A DNA stretch of 64,000 nt from Rapana venosa (Eukaryota; Mollusca; Gastropoda; Neogastropoda; Muricidae). The DNA lies in contig CM054145.1 in NCBI GenBank assembly GCA_028751875.1, positions 928,172 through 992,171 of the forward strand, in the 5' to 3' direction. This document shows, piece after piece, positions 1-12,180 of this stretch. A model generated the notes under the pieces. It was not told where the DNA came from, searched no databases, and was given only the letters and a program-made list of their open reading frames with translations. The position numbers were made by a program, and so were the translations under genes. Each line of letters begins with the position of its first letter. The first letter of the stretch is position 1.

Positions 1-19
1 TGAGTACTTATTTTCATGA

Positions 20-51
<32 letters not shown>

Positions 52-830
52 CAAGTTTGAAAAATTTGACTTTGACATAAAAGGTTGACTTTGACTTCAC
101 ACACTACACACACCCACACCCACACACACACCACACACAACACACACACAACACACCACACACACAACACGTCTAATATCACAACTTGTGAAAAGACGTT
201 AAATGAATTTGAACACACACACACTTGACAATCAGGGAGGTATATCAGAGAAAGATATCCAGCTACATCTTACTTTAAGCCTTACCCCCACCATAAGTCA
301 ATAAACTATCTGATGCTTATGCAGACAAGCGATAGACATATCAACAAAATCACTTTCATAAATTTTACAATACGAAAAAGTAGAAGAAAATATTATACAT
401 CATACCAGACTAAAGTAAACAAAAAGTGCTACAAAACCGACTAAATAAAACCCCAAAACAAAACAACAAAACAAACAAAAAATGCAAAGCACAGTAGGAA
501 GTAGTGAGACCACTGGAACAAACTTTGCTTGTTACCTCATCTCAGTCATAATTTTCTGCCTTTGCACTTTCACTCACAAGGGGGAAAGAACACTCCATCA
601 CATAACTCTTTATTATTATTTGCCATTTGTATTCTAAAATCGTTTTGACTTATCAATAAATTCATGCACTGTTTCAACAATGTTAATGTTAGGCTTAGAT
701 GTTTATCACTCTTTAATAAAATACATAAATTCCTTCCATCCAGTTTTAGTGAATCGATCATTTGACAGTGAACAGTCTAAAAACGTGGTCATGAAAGGAA
801 GAAATGTTCAGGTATTTCATTAGGGTGGCC
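1..830. other. AT-rich sequence with CA repeats, no gene seen
   Basis: CA microsatellite at 25-50 and broken CA runs at 100-225. The rest is AT-rich with scattered stops in all frames. A 63-codon minus frame (570-761) shows no recognisable feature. Confidence 0.6.
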
Positions 831-845
831 ACAAGCCCGAGATGA

Positions 846-1125
846 GTATGTATGTTCTTTCGAGCCAGAAGGCCCATAGAGCCGGAGCTTATCCCGGTTT
901 CTGTAGCGTTAAGCGAACTGATGGTTTTTCACCACCCCTGTGACAGGACGCTAGTCTGTCGCCAGATACTTCCCCAGCAGAGCTGGTACCCACTTGTACA
1001 TCTGGGTGGAGTGAGGAAAATAGGAGTAAAGTGTCTTTCCCAAGGACACAACACCGAGCCGAGCGGGGATCGAACCCGCGACCTCTGGATCACGAGATGA
1101 CCGCCTAAACCACTCGACCACTCCT
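846..1125 (-). mobile_element. tRNA-derived SINE, family B, complete, with target-site duplication
   Basis: Read on the minus strand the element begins AGGAGTGGTCGAGTGGTTTA (A-box-like) and has the B box GGTTCGATCCC. A 3' body then ends in AAAGAACATAC with no poly-A. It is flanked by the 13-bp direct repeat AAGCCCGAGATGA at 833-845 and 1,126-1,138. The element is 280 bp long. Open frames through it are not genes. Confidence 0.88.
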
Positions 1126-1369
1126 AAGCCCGAGATGAATTGTCTGATAAATGTTGTTATTGTTGGGTTTTTGGATGGTTGTTGTTGTTTGTTGTTGTTT
1201 TAAATAGGTCTCGTCTTCAATTTCTTGTTCTGTGCACTTCCCTGTCAGCCGGGCCGCTATCCAGTCTCTGTGGTGGAAGCAGCAACAAGCTGCAGGTCCT
1301 TCACCTCACCAGTGGCCAGAGGGATGGGGTTAGGCTGGACCCTCTAGAGTCTGGGAACGGGATTCAGAT

Positions 1370-1622
1370 TTATTTCATTTATTTCTATTTATTTTATTCT
1401 TATATATCGAGGATAATGGAATAAGCATTTATGTGCATTTTTACATCCAGTCATCGTGTGTATGCGGATTTGTGAATTCTGTCATCTATTCCCACCGGCA
1501 CACAATGGCCTACTCTTACGAAAAGTGGAACGGGATTTAACGTGTGCGCAAGATGTTCTGCGTGCGTTCGCACACGGGACCTCTGTTTATAGTCTCATCC
1601 GAAGGACTTTGGGGGAGAGTCA
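1370..1622 (-). mobile_element. SINE family A, 5'-truncated
   Basis: The reverse complement matches the body and 3' end of the copy at 2,467-2,810 (GAGTAGGCCATTGTGTGCCG; TTATTCCATTATCCTCGATA). The tRNA-like head is absent. Confidence 0.8.
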
Positions 1623-2307
1623 ATAGATTCTGCTTGTGTGCACTGTTTTATCTAGTTAAACTGGTAAAGGTAGAGAGGTAACTTGATTTGCTATTTTCAA
1701 CAATAGACCATTCAAAATGGAAGAAAATATTGTAAAATAAACGAGAAAAAGCGACACAAAAAAACCAAAACCAAAACCTAAAGCAAAAGACCCCAAACTC
1801 ACCACCAAACAAAACAAAAACAAAGCGGACCCCCCAAAAAACAACACAACAACAACAAAAAAACAACAACAAAAAACAAACCCAAACAACCCAACAACAA
1901 ACAAACAAAACCAGCCAGCAACAACAACAAAACCCAAAACAAAACCCTGAGCTCATACGTTAAATCTAGGCACAAACAACTCCTTTTTGAAATGCGAGCA
2001 GGCAGTTGAAAGGTGATGCCACAGGAGAATTCTTGACATCTTCCTCGATGTGTCTGGAATGAGGGACTGCACAACATCAGGACACAAACCAGAGACCACT
2101 GTGAATACACGATCTGTACTGTAAAGAAAAGGTGACTTCTTCACCGTCAGGTTTTGATATGGGGGGTACAATGATGAATGCTGCATGTGTAACATTTCAA
2201 TTTTCGTTTACTGTATGTGAAAAAAGAAAGAAAGAATGGGGGCGGGATGAAACTTGAGTGCGCCAAAATCTGCATTCGGCCCCTCAAAATAAAAATAATT
2301 TTAAAAT

Positions 2308-2412
<105 letters not shown>

Positions 2413-2466
2413 TCTCTCTCCTCTCTCGTTCTCTCTGGGAGAGGGAGGGGGGGGGGGGGGGGGGGG

Positions 2467-2810
2467 GGTAGCCTAGTGGTTAGAACATTGCGCTCGCAAT
2501 CTGGCGACCCGGGTTCGATTCTCGTTCAAGGGGATGTTCTCCCCTGGAGTTAACATCAGTGCAGACTCCTCTCTCCCCAAAAGTCCTTCGGATGAGACTA
2601 TAAACTGAGGCCCCAGTGCCAACGCACGCAGAACATCTTGCACACACGTTAAATCTGTTCCGCTTTTCGTAAGAGTAGGCCATTGTGTGCCGGTGGGAAC
2701 AGATGACAACATTTACAACGGAGGGGGGGGGGGGACTGGATGTAAAAAAAAGCACTTAAGTGCTTATTCCATTATCCTCGATGTATAAGAATAAAAATAA
2801 AAATAAAAAG
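2467..2810 (+). mobile_element. tRNA-derived SINE, family A, near full length
   Basis: The element starts TAGCCTAGTGGTTAGAAC (A box), has GGTTCGATTCTC (B box) at about 2,513, then a body of about 250 bp. It ends TTCCATTATCCTCGATGTAT and an AATAAAAATAAA tail. A poly-G tract abuts its 5' end and a CT microsatellite its 3' end. This is the best copy of the commonest SINE in the window. Confidence 0.85.
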
Positions 2811-2874
<64 letters not shown>

Positions 2875-3019
2875 TGCAAGCAATTGCACATGCAGGCCAG
2901 AAAAGAAACAAAAAAATCGGCATACGCTGACGGCAAGCTGATCGAAATAAGCCAGCCAGTCAGCCACTAGTTAGGAGAAAAGACAAGACAAGAAAAAGGT
3001 GACCAGGAAAAAAATCCAC

Positions 3020-3195
3020 CGGCACTGATGCTCCTTGAGGCACGTGAAGCAAAAATGAACACGCATGAAATGAACTGAACTCGCTCACCCACCGCGTTTG
3101 TTATTTATTATAAAGGAGTTGCCAAGCGGACGCTTTCATATCTGATTTGGCGACGACTGACTTCAGAGGGTGTTGTTTTCCACCAGAGGCTTCAG
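3020..3195 (+). other. Exon-like module a, copy 1 (oldest)
   Basis: CTCACCCACCGCGTTTGTT, GAGTTGCCAAG..GACGCTTTCAT and TTCCACCAGAGGCTTCAG are followed by GTAACTG, a good donor. Copies end in the same donor at 6,917, 10,362, 15,090 and 16,036. Open frames differ among copies and carry stops, so it is more likely a non-coding or first exon, or promoter DNA, than coding sequence. Confidence 0.45.
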
Positions 3196-3229
3196 GTAAC
3201 TGTTTGATCTATTTATTTTCCTTATTAGC

Positions 3230-3285
<56 letters not shown>

Positions 3286-3726
3286 TATTATCCTCGAATT
3301 AAAATAATTTGTCAGTCTCTTTTAAGGAATATTAGATGCACGACCTTCAATCCTTTTGAAAATGACCAAAATGACAACCTGTAACTAACGCCTTAAAAAC
3401 CCTTGAAAGACAAGACTTGTCTGTCAAAAGTATTCTCATAATGAATGTGATAAACGAAAAGATCTGTACATTATTGTGCCCAAAATTAAATGAAAAGTAT
3501 AGACGAGTTTGGGTGCCTAGAATAGAGAATAGCATACCAGTTTACCAGTGTTGAAAAAGTTGGATGAATTTCTGTCATTGAGTTCAGGCAAAACGGGGCA
3601 AAAGCTATAGACCTACATTGAATCCTGTGTAACAGAAGGTAGCCGAGCTCAGAGGGTATAATAAGTAGCAACAATTAAAACAGGTTTTCACTGAATGTGT
3701 AATAATGCACATTGGCTTGCCAGGAG

Positions 3727-3730
3727 GGGG

Positions 3731-3793
<63 letters not shown>
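3727..3793 (+). repeat. GT run followed by about 45 G residues
   Basis: A short GT repeat runs into a long mononucleotide G tract. Similar poly-G or poly-C tracts occur at 5,340, 8,286, 24,297, 28,083, 28,567 and 40,260; their lengths are unlikely to be exact. Confidence 0.95.
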
Positions 3794-3794
<1 letters not shown>

Positions 3795-4503
3795 AGATTT
3801 GAGGCTAAACTTCCAAGAGGGGATGTGACACTTTGTTTGAGCTCGAGTTGCTAGAAACAGACAGGCCCACAAGATAGTGAAATTTGACACCAACTGGTGC
3901 TCTACTCTCAGGCCTTGGTGAAGGCACTCACTGGTTTTGTAAAACGTGATGAGAGGAGTGAACATTGTACTTTCCGTTTCCACTTGGGTATTGGTCAAGA
4001 GTATTTGCTTATAAATATTGATGGATATATGAGGTATCCGGCCTTAAGAGAAAGCTATGAACTTTGCAGATTTTTTTTTAACCTAGATAATTTTACATTT
4101 TTTAAAACTTGATAAATACAAACCATTTCCAGTATACTATAGACTACAGTATACACTTACTATAGTTTATAGTGGTACAGCATGACAGTAACAGTTTGAC
4201 AGTAACTCAGATGTTACGCCTTGAAGTATTATGCCTGAAAGTATTTTTAAAAATCACACCTGTCACACCACTCCTTAAACTCGTCCATTGTAGTATACCT
4301 ACATTTCGAGTCCAAAAGGTTGCCTACTTGGCTCTGTCATTCATGTAGCTTTGCATGCTTCAGGTAATTGCTTTACTCTAGACATCTTTCATTGCTGATT
4401 ATTTGGCAAATACTAGGGTTTATGTGGTAGCTATGGTAGAAACAATTTTTTAAAAATTCAGTATTGGAATTTTGTTTTTAACATTGCCCCTATGGTGGGA
4501 TTT

Positions 4504-4764
4504 AGGAGGCACCGTCGGTCAACTCGTGATCCAGAGGTCGCGGGTTCGATCCCCGCTCGGCTCGGTGTTGTCCTTGGGAAAGACACTACTCCTATTTTCC
4601 TCACTCCACCCAGGTGTACAAGTGGGTACCAGCTCTGCTGGGAAAGTATCTGGCGACAGACTAGCGTCCTGTCACAGGGGTGGTGAAAAACCATCAGTTC
4701 GCTTAACGCTACAGAAACCGGGATAAGCTCCGGCTCTATGGGCCTTCTGGCTCCAAAGAACATA
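4504..4764 (+). mobile_element. tRNA-derived SINE, family B, with target-site duplication
   Basis: This is a second copy of the element at 846-1,125, in + orientation. It has the B box GGTTCGATCCC and the same 3' end CCAAAGAACATA. It is flanked by the perfect 14-bp repeat CTATGGTGGGATTT at 4,490-4,503 and 4,765-4,778. The head carries small deletions relative to the first copy (261 against 280 bp). Confidence 0.88.
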
Positions 4765-6399
4765 CTATGGTGGGATTTTGTATGAGACCGCTCTTGCCAC
4801 CATAGAGGTAGCGGTATTCTGACTTCAGGACTGTGGAAAATACTCAAGTTGGGGAATGGCGATGGGTTTTCAGGTAGAAACATTCCTCGCTTCCATTGTT
4901 GCCGTACGAACTGGTTTCAACTGACCTTCGCATGCTGCTGTATATGAAAGGCAAGTCGTCTGTCAGCATCTTGGAGAAAAACGTCTCGTTTTCACAGTAA
5001 GTATCATTTTTGTTTTGTTTGGGTTTTTTTCTCATTTCATGGCCAGAGCTAGACCTCAGGTTCGCCAGTGGTGAGATGTTGTGTGTGTATGTACTCATCT
5101 GGACTTTTGGACCCCTCGCCCATCCATCTAGGTTTGAGAGGAAAAACCATGGTCTGACAGACCTACCAAGAAATCGGCAACAGGGCTAACAAGTATTCAG
5201 CGCTTCCATAGTGTTTTTCTGTAGGTGACTGTTTTTGCCCACCATGAAGGTGGTCACATTGTGACTTTGGGAATATCTAACATTTTATAAGTGATTTGTC
5301 CTGCAAAGTATTAGTGTTGGATTTTTTGGTGTGTGTGTTGGGGGGGGGGGGGGGGGTGATATGTGTTTGTGTGTGAAGAGGGTAATACTGGGGAGAGACA
5401 TGGCATTGGAGAGGGAAGGAAGGGAAAGGGGGTCTAGGAGGTGCCCATTTACATGAGAGGGCTTGCTGATAGGTTTTTTCTTACATGGTTTATTTCAGGG
5501 TCTTCTTGTGGGGTTTTTTAAATGAGAGCAACTTTTCCTTTATTTAAGGGTCTTTTTAAAAAAACAAAAACAAATAAAAGTAACTCGCTCGAAATGTCTG
5601 AGACCTGAAATCACTTTTATCCAAAACTGAAAATTTGTGGACAGGGAAGACCAGTGCATACATAGCCATAGCTGTTGTTGGGATTCATGATTCAGACTTG
5701 GAAGTGGTCGATGGGCCTATAAACATGAAATCCAATCGAATTGAACACCATTGTCTATAGCTACACACCCTTTGTCTATGTGCTATTGTGTCCACATGCA
5801 TTCTAACATTCAGACCGACCAGCTGACAGACAACCCCTACCTGTTATTAACTGTTAACACTAACCCTAACACTAACCTTGACCCTAACCCTGGCCCCTCA
5901 TGTGGACACAAAAGGCAGGTGGACAACAGGTGTATGCTGACACTATGGCTGACCATTTTTTCTTTTGTGTTAAATTGAAATGAATTAAATTATTAAATGG
6001 TTAAGCACAGGGTTTCTTTACACTGTGCTCTTGTAAACAAAAAACAGTCGTATGCAAACAATGATCAACAATATTAAATGTACCAAACTTATTTGCAAAT
6101 GATCATTTTCAAATGCCAACTGTAATCATTTATATTTGGTTACTCAAACCAGAACTCGGATGTTAGCAGTTTAGAAAAAGTGTATTTAAAAAGAAAGAGG
6201 TAGTGGTTTGAGAATGCATGATTAAATAATTTGGAAGGAAAGGATGGTGAATGTAAAAAAGTAGTAGGGGATGGTGGTTTTAGAATGCATGATTGAATAG
6301 TCCATGGGGGAAGGTACTGGGAGAGGGTGAGGATGCATTGCAGAGAAAGGGAGTTATTAGATAGGAGGGGTAGAATATTCAGGTCAGTGGAATGAGTGC

Positions 6400-6491
6400 A
6401 TATGTAGTGTGGTGTGTGGTGTGGTGTGGGGTGGTGTGGTGTGGTGTGGTGTGTGTGTGTGTGTGTTGTGTGTGTGTGTTATGTGTGTGTG

Positions 6492-6541
<50 letters not shown>
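6400..6541 (+). repeat. GT array (unit 1; equivalents at 9,845-9,962 and 14,290-14,448)
   Basis: The same position in three tandem units carries GT-based arrays of different make-up: GTGGT plus GT in unit 1, GTGTTAT plus GT in unit 2, and (GGT)n then (GT)n in unit 3. The locus evolved separately after duplication. Confidence 0.92.
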
Positions 6542-6542
<1 letters not shown>

Positions 6543-6640
6543 TGGATGACAAAATTTACAAAAGCACATGCACACTGGGGATTGGATGTAAAAAAGCACA
6601 AGGATGATTATTCCATTATCCCCGAAATAAAAGAATACAT
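6541..6640 (+). mobile_element. SINE family A 3' fragment in tandem unit 1
   Basis: GGATGACAAAATTTACAAAA to TTATTCCATTATCCCCGAAA matches the 3' third of the SINE. An equivalent fragment lies at 9,961-10,055 in unit 2, so the insertion predates the unit duplication. Confidence 0.75.
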
Positions 6641-8397
6641 AAAATCTGTGTCTGTTTGTGTCTCTGCCTCTCTCTCTTTCAAAAAGAAAAGAAAAAGAAA
6701 AAACGGTAGGCCTAACAAGAATAAAAACTTAACCACTGTCGCTGATGCTTGTGAGACTCGTGGAAATGAACCGACCTCCTCTCACCCACCGCGTTTGTTG
6801 TAAACGGAGTTGCCAAGCCGACACTTTCATTATTTTCTGATTTGGCCACGACTGACTTCAGAACCTGTTGTGTAGCATGCAGAAAGTCCACACCAAGCAT
6901 CTGGCAGTTTTCCACAGGTAACTGTTTTATCTGTGTGTAGTAGTAGGCTGATTTGTTTATTCCTGTTCAGGTTTGAAATAATGATGTAATGTATAAATAA
7001 AGGAATACATGTATATCTTGTAAGAACAAATCAGAGGGCTTGTATTCAACCCATTCTTACACATGCATGGGTGATTTTCCTTCTGTTTTAAACATAAATA
7101 TTGGCGAGTCTCTCAAGACCTTGATCCTTTTGAAAACGACCAAAATGACAACCTGTAACAGATGCCTTAAAAACTCTTGAAACGCACTCGCACACACACG
7201 CACTCGCGCGTACACACCCACACACAGCACCTTCAACAGATTTACAAGTCTCTTGTGCACATTTCTGTCTGCTCTCATCATGTTTTGCCCCTGGAGTTGT
7301 CACTGGTTTTAGTTTGTCTTCATTCCTGCGGACTTCCCTGTAAGTTAGCCTGCCAATGATCACTGGGCACCAACTTCTGATTGCTTGATCAGTATTGCTT
7401 GCTAAAAAATGAGAATAAACTAAAATAAATGGGAATAAAATAAAGTGAATAAAATAAAGTGAACAAAATAGAGATAAAATTAACAACTAAAAAAATAAAT
7501 CTAGCAAAATAAAAAGATAAAAATTGAGAAATGAAGCTTAAAAAGTTAGGAATAGAATAGAATGAAGTGAGATAAAATAGAATGAAATCAAATAAAATGA
7601 AATAAAGCAGCCATGAAATTAGCCTAGGGAAGCAAGAAATCTGACAGCAATCTGGGTGACAGTGATCTGGTGGTCTGAAGATAGCACCACCTACAACAGC
7701 AGCTTAGAGAGGGCAGTCCTTGATGAGGTGTTGCAGCGCGGAGCTGTCGTCTGCTCCAGCAAGTCCCTGAGTATACAGCTGTCGTCTGCTCCAGCAAGTC
7801 CCTGAGTGAGTATACAGCTGTCGTCTGCTCCAGCAAGTCCCTGAGTGAGTATACAGCTGTACAGCTACAGCCCAGTGACTTGGAGCACACAGGATTCAGG
7901 TAAAAGATTTTTAGTTTTACATTCTCTTGAAACTTGTCACTTTTGTTTATACTGAGCTTGTGGTGTTTGGTTGCTGCAGACATGGCAACTTCTATCTGGA
8001 ATGGAAGGTATTGCCTGTTGACAGAAATGTCTCCTTGTGGGCAAATTATTTTGTTAAAAAAATTGCTGATCGCGTATTTCATTAGAATAACTGGATGGTT
8101 CATTGCAATGTTTAAATACTTGACTCCATTTTGTGTCATTCCAAGATCTGAGATCACTTCAAATCTGGTTAGTTTTTTATGTTAGCAAAATTGGCAAGAT
8201 ATTAGTGTTGTGAATAAATCTGTGATTTGCCAGCTGTATAACATTTGTAATTGGCTTATGGCATCAAATCTAATGGAAATTTTAGAATTGAAAACCCCCC
8301 CCCCCCCCCCCAAACCTGTGCCTTGGCCTAGAGCTCTGAGGTTCATTCATAGTGTTTTGCGCAGGTGACCATGTTTTCCTTTAAGGTGGTTGCCATT

Positions 8398-8684
8398 ATG
8401 TGCTTTTTTACGTTCAGTCCCCGTGTGTATCCAGTTTTGTAAATTGTCATGTTACCACCAGCACACAATGGCCTACTCTTATGAGAAGCAGAACAGGATT
8501 TAACATGTGCACAAGATGTGTCTGTTCACACACGGGGCCTCGGTTTATAGTCTCATCAGAAGGACTTTTGGGGAGAGTGGAGTTGGCACTGTTTACTCCA
8601 GGAGAAAATATCCCTTTGTACAGGATTCGAACCTGGGTAATCAGATTGCGAGTGCAATGTTCTAACCACTAGGCTATCCCATCC
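8398..8684 (-). mobile_element. SINE family A, nearly complete
   Basis: On the minus strand: GATAGCCTAGTGGTTAGAAC, B box GGTTCGAATCC, then the shared body down to AACGTAAAAAAGCACATAAT. The final tail is missing. It lies at the start of tandem unit 2. Confidence 0.85.
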
Positions 8685-9926
8685 TCTGTGTGTGTGTGTG
8701 TGTGTGTGTGTGCGTGCGTGTGAAGGAGGGGGGGGATCTAGAAGGGAACAGATGCACATTTAGAACAGGAGGGTTGGCTGATAGGTTTTTTCTTGCATGG
8801 TTTATTTTGGGCTTTTGTTTTTTTAAACCACATCAACTTTTCTTATATAGTTTATTTCGGACTTTGTTTTCTTTTTTTTTTTTAATGAACTTGTATTATA
8901 TGGCTCATTTTTGGCTTTTATTATTTTTAAAGATGAAAGCTTTTTCTTACATGGTTTATTGAAGGGTCTTTATTTTTTTAACAAATAAAAGTAACTTGTT
9001 CAAAAATGTCTGAAACCTAAAATCACTTTTATACAAAACTGAAAATTGGTGGACATGGAAGTGCAGTGCATACATAGCCATAGCTGTTGTTGGGATTCAT
9101 GATTCAGACTTGAAGCTCCACACTATAGCCAGCTATGTATGGCCTTTGTGGTTGATGTGCCTATAAACATGAAATCCAATTGAATTAAACACCATTGTGT
9201 CTATAGCTACATACCATGTCTGTGCTATTGTGTCCACATGCATTCTAACATTTAGACCGACCAGCTGACAGACAACCCATACCTGTTATTAACTGTTAAC
9301 ACTAACCCTAACACTAACCTTGACCCTAACCCTGGCCCCTCATGTGGACACAAAAGGCAGGTGGACAACAGGTGTATGCTGACACTATGGCTGACCATTT
9401 TTTCTTTTGTGTTAAATTGAAATGAATTAAATTATTAAATGGTTAAGCACAGGGTTTCTTTACACTGCGCTCTTGAAAACAAAAAAGTCGTATGCAAACA
9501 GTGATCAACAATATTAAATGTACCAAACTTATTTGCAAATGATCATTTTCAAATGCCAACTGTAATCATTTATATTTCGTTACTCAAGCCAGAACTCGGA
9601 TGTTAGCAGTTTAGAAAAAGTGTATTTAAAAAGAAAGAGGTAGTGGTTTGAGAATGCATGATTAAATAATTTGGAAGGAAAGGATGGTGAATATAAAAAA
9701 ATGTAGTAGGGGATGGTGGTTTTAGAATGCATGATTGAATAGTCATTGGGGGAAGGTACTGGGAGAGGGTGAGGATGCATTGCAGAGAAAGGGAGTTATT
9801 AGATAGGAGGGGTAGAATATTCAGGTCAGTGGGAATGAGTGCATATGTGGTGTGGTGTGTGGTGTGGTGTGTGTTATGTGTGTGTGTGTTGTGTTATGTG
9901 TGTGTGTGTTATGTGTGTGTGTGTGT

Positions 9927-9966
<40 letters not shown>

Positions 9967-10169
9967 GATGACAAAATTTACAAAAGCACATGCACACTGG
10001 GGATTGGATGTAAAAAAGCACAAGGATTATTCCATTATCCCCGAAATAAAAGAATGCATAAAATCTCTGTGTCTGTTTGTCTCTGTCTCTGCCTCTATCT
10101 GTCTCTGCCTCTCTCTCTTTCAAAAAAAAGAAAAAGAAAACGGTAGGCCTAACAAGAATAAAATTACCA

Positions 10170-10362
10170 CTGTCGCTGATGCTCTGTGAGACTCATGGAA
10201 ATGAACCGACCTGCTCTCACCCACCGCGTTTGTCGTAAACCGAGTTGCCAAGCCGACACTTTCATTATTTTCTGATTTGGCCACGACTGACTTCAGAGCC
10301 TGTTGTGTAGCATGCAGAAAGTCCACACCAAGCATCTGGCAGTTTTCCACTGGAGGCTACAG
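10170..10362 (+). other. Exon-like module a, copy in unit 2 with 87-bp amplified donor region
   Basis: This is the same module as at 3,020-3,195, ending GGAGGCTACAG|GTAACTG. The donor and the next 80 bp (TTTTATCTTTGTGTAGTAGT ... AATAATGATGTAATGGAGGC) are then repeated four times at 87-bp spacing to about 10,690. Donor-like GTAACTG recurs in each repeat, but only the first and last keep an exact CAG before it. Confidence 0.5.
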
Positions 10363-10885
10363 GTAACTGTTTTATCTGTGTGTAGTAGTAGGCTGATTTG
10401 TTTGTTATTCCTGTTCAGGTTTGAAATAATGATGTAATGGAGGCAACATGTAACTGTTTTATCTTTGTGTAGTAGTAGGCTGATTTGTTTGTTATTCCTG
10501 TTCAGGTTTGAAATAATGATGTAATGGAGGCAACATGTAACTGTTTTATCTTTGTGTAGTAGTAGGCTGATTTGTTTGTTATTCCTGTTCAGGTTTGAAA
10601 TAATGATGTAATGGAGGCTACAGGTAACTGTTTTATCTTTGTGTAGTAGTAGGCTGATTTATTATGCCTGTTCAGGTTTGAAATAATGATGTAATGTATA
10701 AATAAAGGAATACATGTATATCTTGTAAGAACAAATCAGAGGGCTTGTATTCAACCCATTCTTACACATGCATGGGTGATTTTCCTTCTGTTTTAAACAT
10801 AAATATTGCGAGTCTCTAAGACCTTGATCCTTTTGAAAATGACCAAAATGACAACCTGTAACGACGCCTTAAAAACTCTTGAAAG

Positions 10886-10923
<38 letters not shown>

Positions 10924-11309
10924 AACAGATTTACAAGTCTCTTGTGCACATTTCTGTCTGCTCTCATCATGTTTTGCCCCTGGAGTTGTCACTGGTTTTT
11001 GTCTTCCTTCTGTGGTGGACTTCCCTGTAAGTTAGCCTGCCAATGATCACTGGGCACCAACTTCCATTGCTTGATCAGTATTGCTTGCTAAAAAATGAGA
11101 ATAAACTAAAATAAATGGGAATGAAATAAAGTGAATAAAATAGTGAATAAAATAGAGATAAATTTAAAAATAAAAAAATCTAGCAAAATAAAATGATAAA
11201 CTGAGATATGAAATTAAAAAGTTAGGAATAGAATAAAATGAGATAAAATAGAATGTAATCAAATAAAATGAAATAAAGCAGCCATGAAATGCCACAGAAA
11301 GAATAAAAT

Positions 11310-11857
11310 AGAATAGGGAAGCAAGAAATCTGACAGCAATCTGGGTGACAGTGATCTCATGGTCTGAAGACAGCACCACCTACAACAGCAGCTTTGAGAG
11401 GGTAGTCCTTCATGAGGTGTTGCAGCGCGGAGCTGTCGTCTGCTCCAGCAAGTCCCTGAGTGAGTATAGAGCTGTCGTCTGCTCCAGCAAGTCCCTGAGT
11501 GAGTATAGAGCTGTCGTCTGCTCCAGCAAGTCCCTGAGTGAGTATAGAGCTGTCGTCTGCTCCAGCAAGTCCCTGAGTGAGTATAGAGCTGTCGTCTGCT
11601 CCAGCAAGTCCCTGAGTGAGTATAGAGCTGTCGTCTGCTCCAGCAAGTCCCTGAGTGAGTATAGAGCTGTCGTCTGCTCCAGCAAGTCCCTGAGTGAGTA
11701 TAGAGCTGTCGTCTGCTCCAGCAAGTCCCTGAGTATACAGCTGTCGTCTGCTCCAGCAAGTCCCTGAGTATACAGCTGTCGTCTGCTCCAGCAAGTCCCT
11801 GAGTGAGTATACAGCTGTACAGCTACAGCCCAGTGACTAGGAGCACACAGGATTCAG
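11310..11857 (+). other. Exon-like module b with 39-bp minisatellite
   Basis: GGAAGCAAGAAATCTGACAG to GAGCACACAGGATTCAG is followed by GTAAAAG, a good donor. It contains about ten copies of GAGCTGTCGTCTGCTCCAGC AAGTCCCTGA (39 bp, or 35 bp when GTGA is absent). The + frame reads EARNLTAIWVTVISWSEDST and then (AVVCSSKSLSEYR)n. Several frames on both strands are open because 39 is divisible by three. Copy 1 is at 7,620-7,899 (three repeat units); copy 3 (15,783-15,897) is truncated. Function unknown. Confidence 0.45.
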
Positions 11858-11951
11858 GTAAAAGATTTTTATTTTTACATTCTCTTGAAACTAGTCACTT
11901 TTGTTTAGTCACTTTTGTTTTATACTGACAGAGCTTGTGGTGTTGGGTTGC

Positions 11952-12180
11952 TGCCTACTCTTATGATAAGCGGAACAGGATTTAACATGTGCCAAGATGT
12001 TCTGCATGTGTTCGCTCACGGGCCTCGGTTGATAGTCTCATCCGAAGGACTTTTGGGGAGAGTGGAGTTGGCGAGTTGGCACCGATGTTAACTCCAGGGG
12101 AAAATATCCCTTTGAATAGGATTCGAACCCGGGTCATCAGATTGCGAGCTCAATGTTCTAACCACTAGGCTATCCCGTCC
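11952..12180 (-). mobile_element. SINE family A, 3'-truncated
   Basis: The head (GATAGCCTAGTGGTTAGAAC, B box GGTTCGAATCC) and part of the body are clear on the minus strand. The match stops at TAAGAGTAGGCA. It sits at the start of tandem unit 3, matching the position of the copy at 8,398-8,684. Confidence 0.8.

Larger units (their letters stand above)
5290..8285 (+). repeat. Tandem segmental unit 1
   Basis: Large unit shared with units 2-4. Landmarks in order: GT/poly-G run; AGGTTTTTTCTTACATGGTT; CAGACCGACCAGCTGACAGA; a telomere-like block CACTAACCTTGACCCTAACC (5,871); TAGTGGTTTGAGAATGCATG; a GT array; a SINE fragment; module a ending at 6,917; CAAAATGACAACCTGTAAC (7,143); and module b ending at 7,899. 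An older partial copy (3,020-3,420) precedes it. I see no protein gene in the unit. Confidence 0.85.
8286..11870 (+). repeat. Tandem segmental unit 2
   Basis: Same landmark order as unit 1, offset 3,442 bp at the telomere-like block (9,313). Differences: an 87-bp tandem amplification at 10,364-10,690 and an expanded 39-bp minisatellite in module b (11,430-11,790). Confidence 0.85.

Noticed and set aside
852..1100. 82-codon protein, with a similar 141-codon frame at 4,458-4,883
   Set aside because: Both are translations of the same SINE; the shared peptide follows the element borders set by its target-site duplications.
2467..2540. tRNA gene
   Set aside because: A and B boxes are present, but the acceptor and anticodon stems do not close well and the sequence continues into a shared 3' body, as in a SINE. 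The same applies to 4,504, 846-1,125 and 8,650.
6712..6915. Minus-strand protein MENCQMLGVDFLHA, similar in three units
   Set aside because: The frame is kept in two units but broken by indels in the others. Similarity reflects DNA duplication rather than selection on protein.
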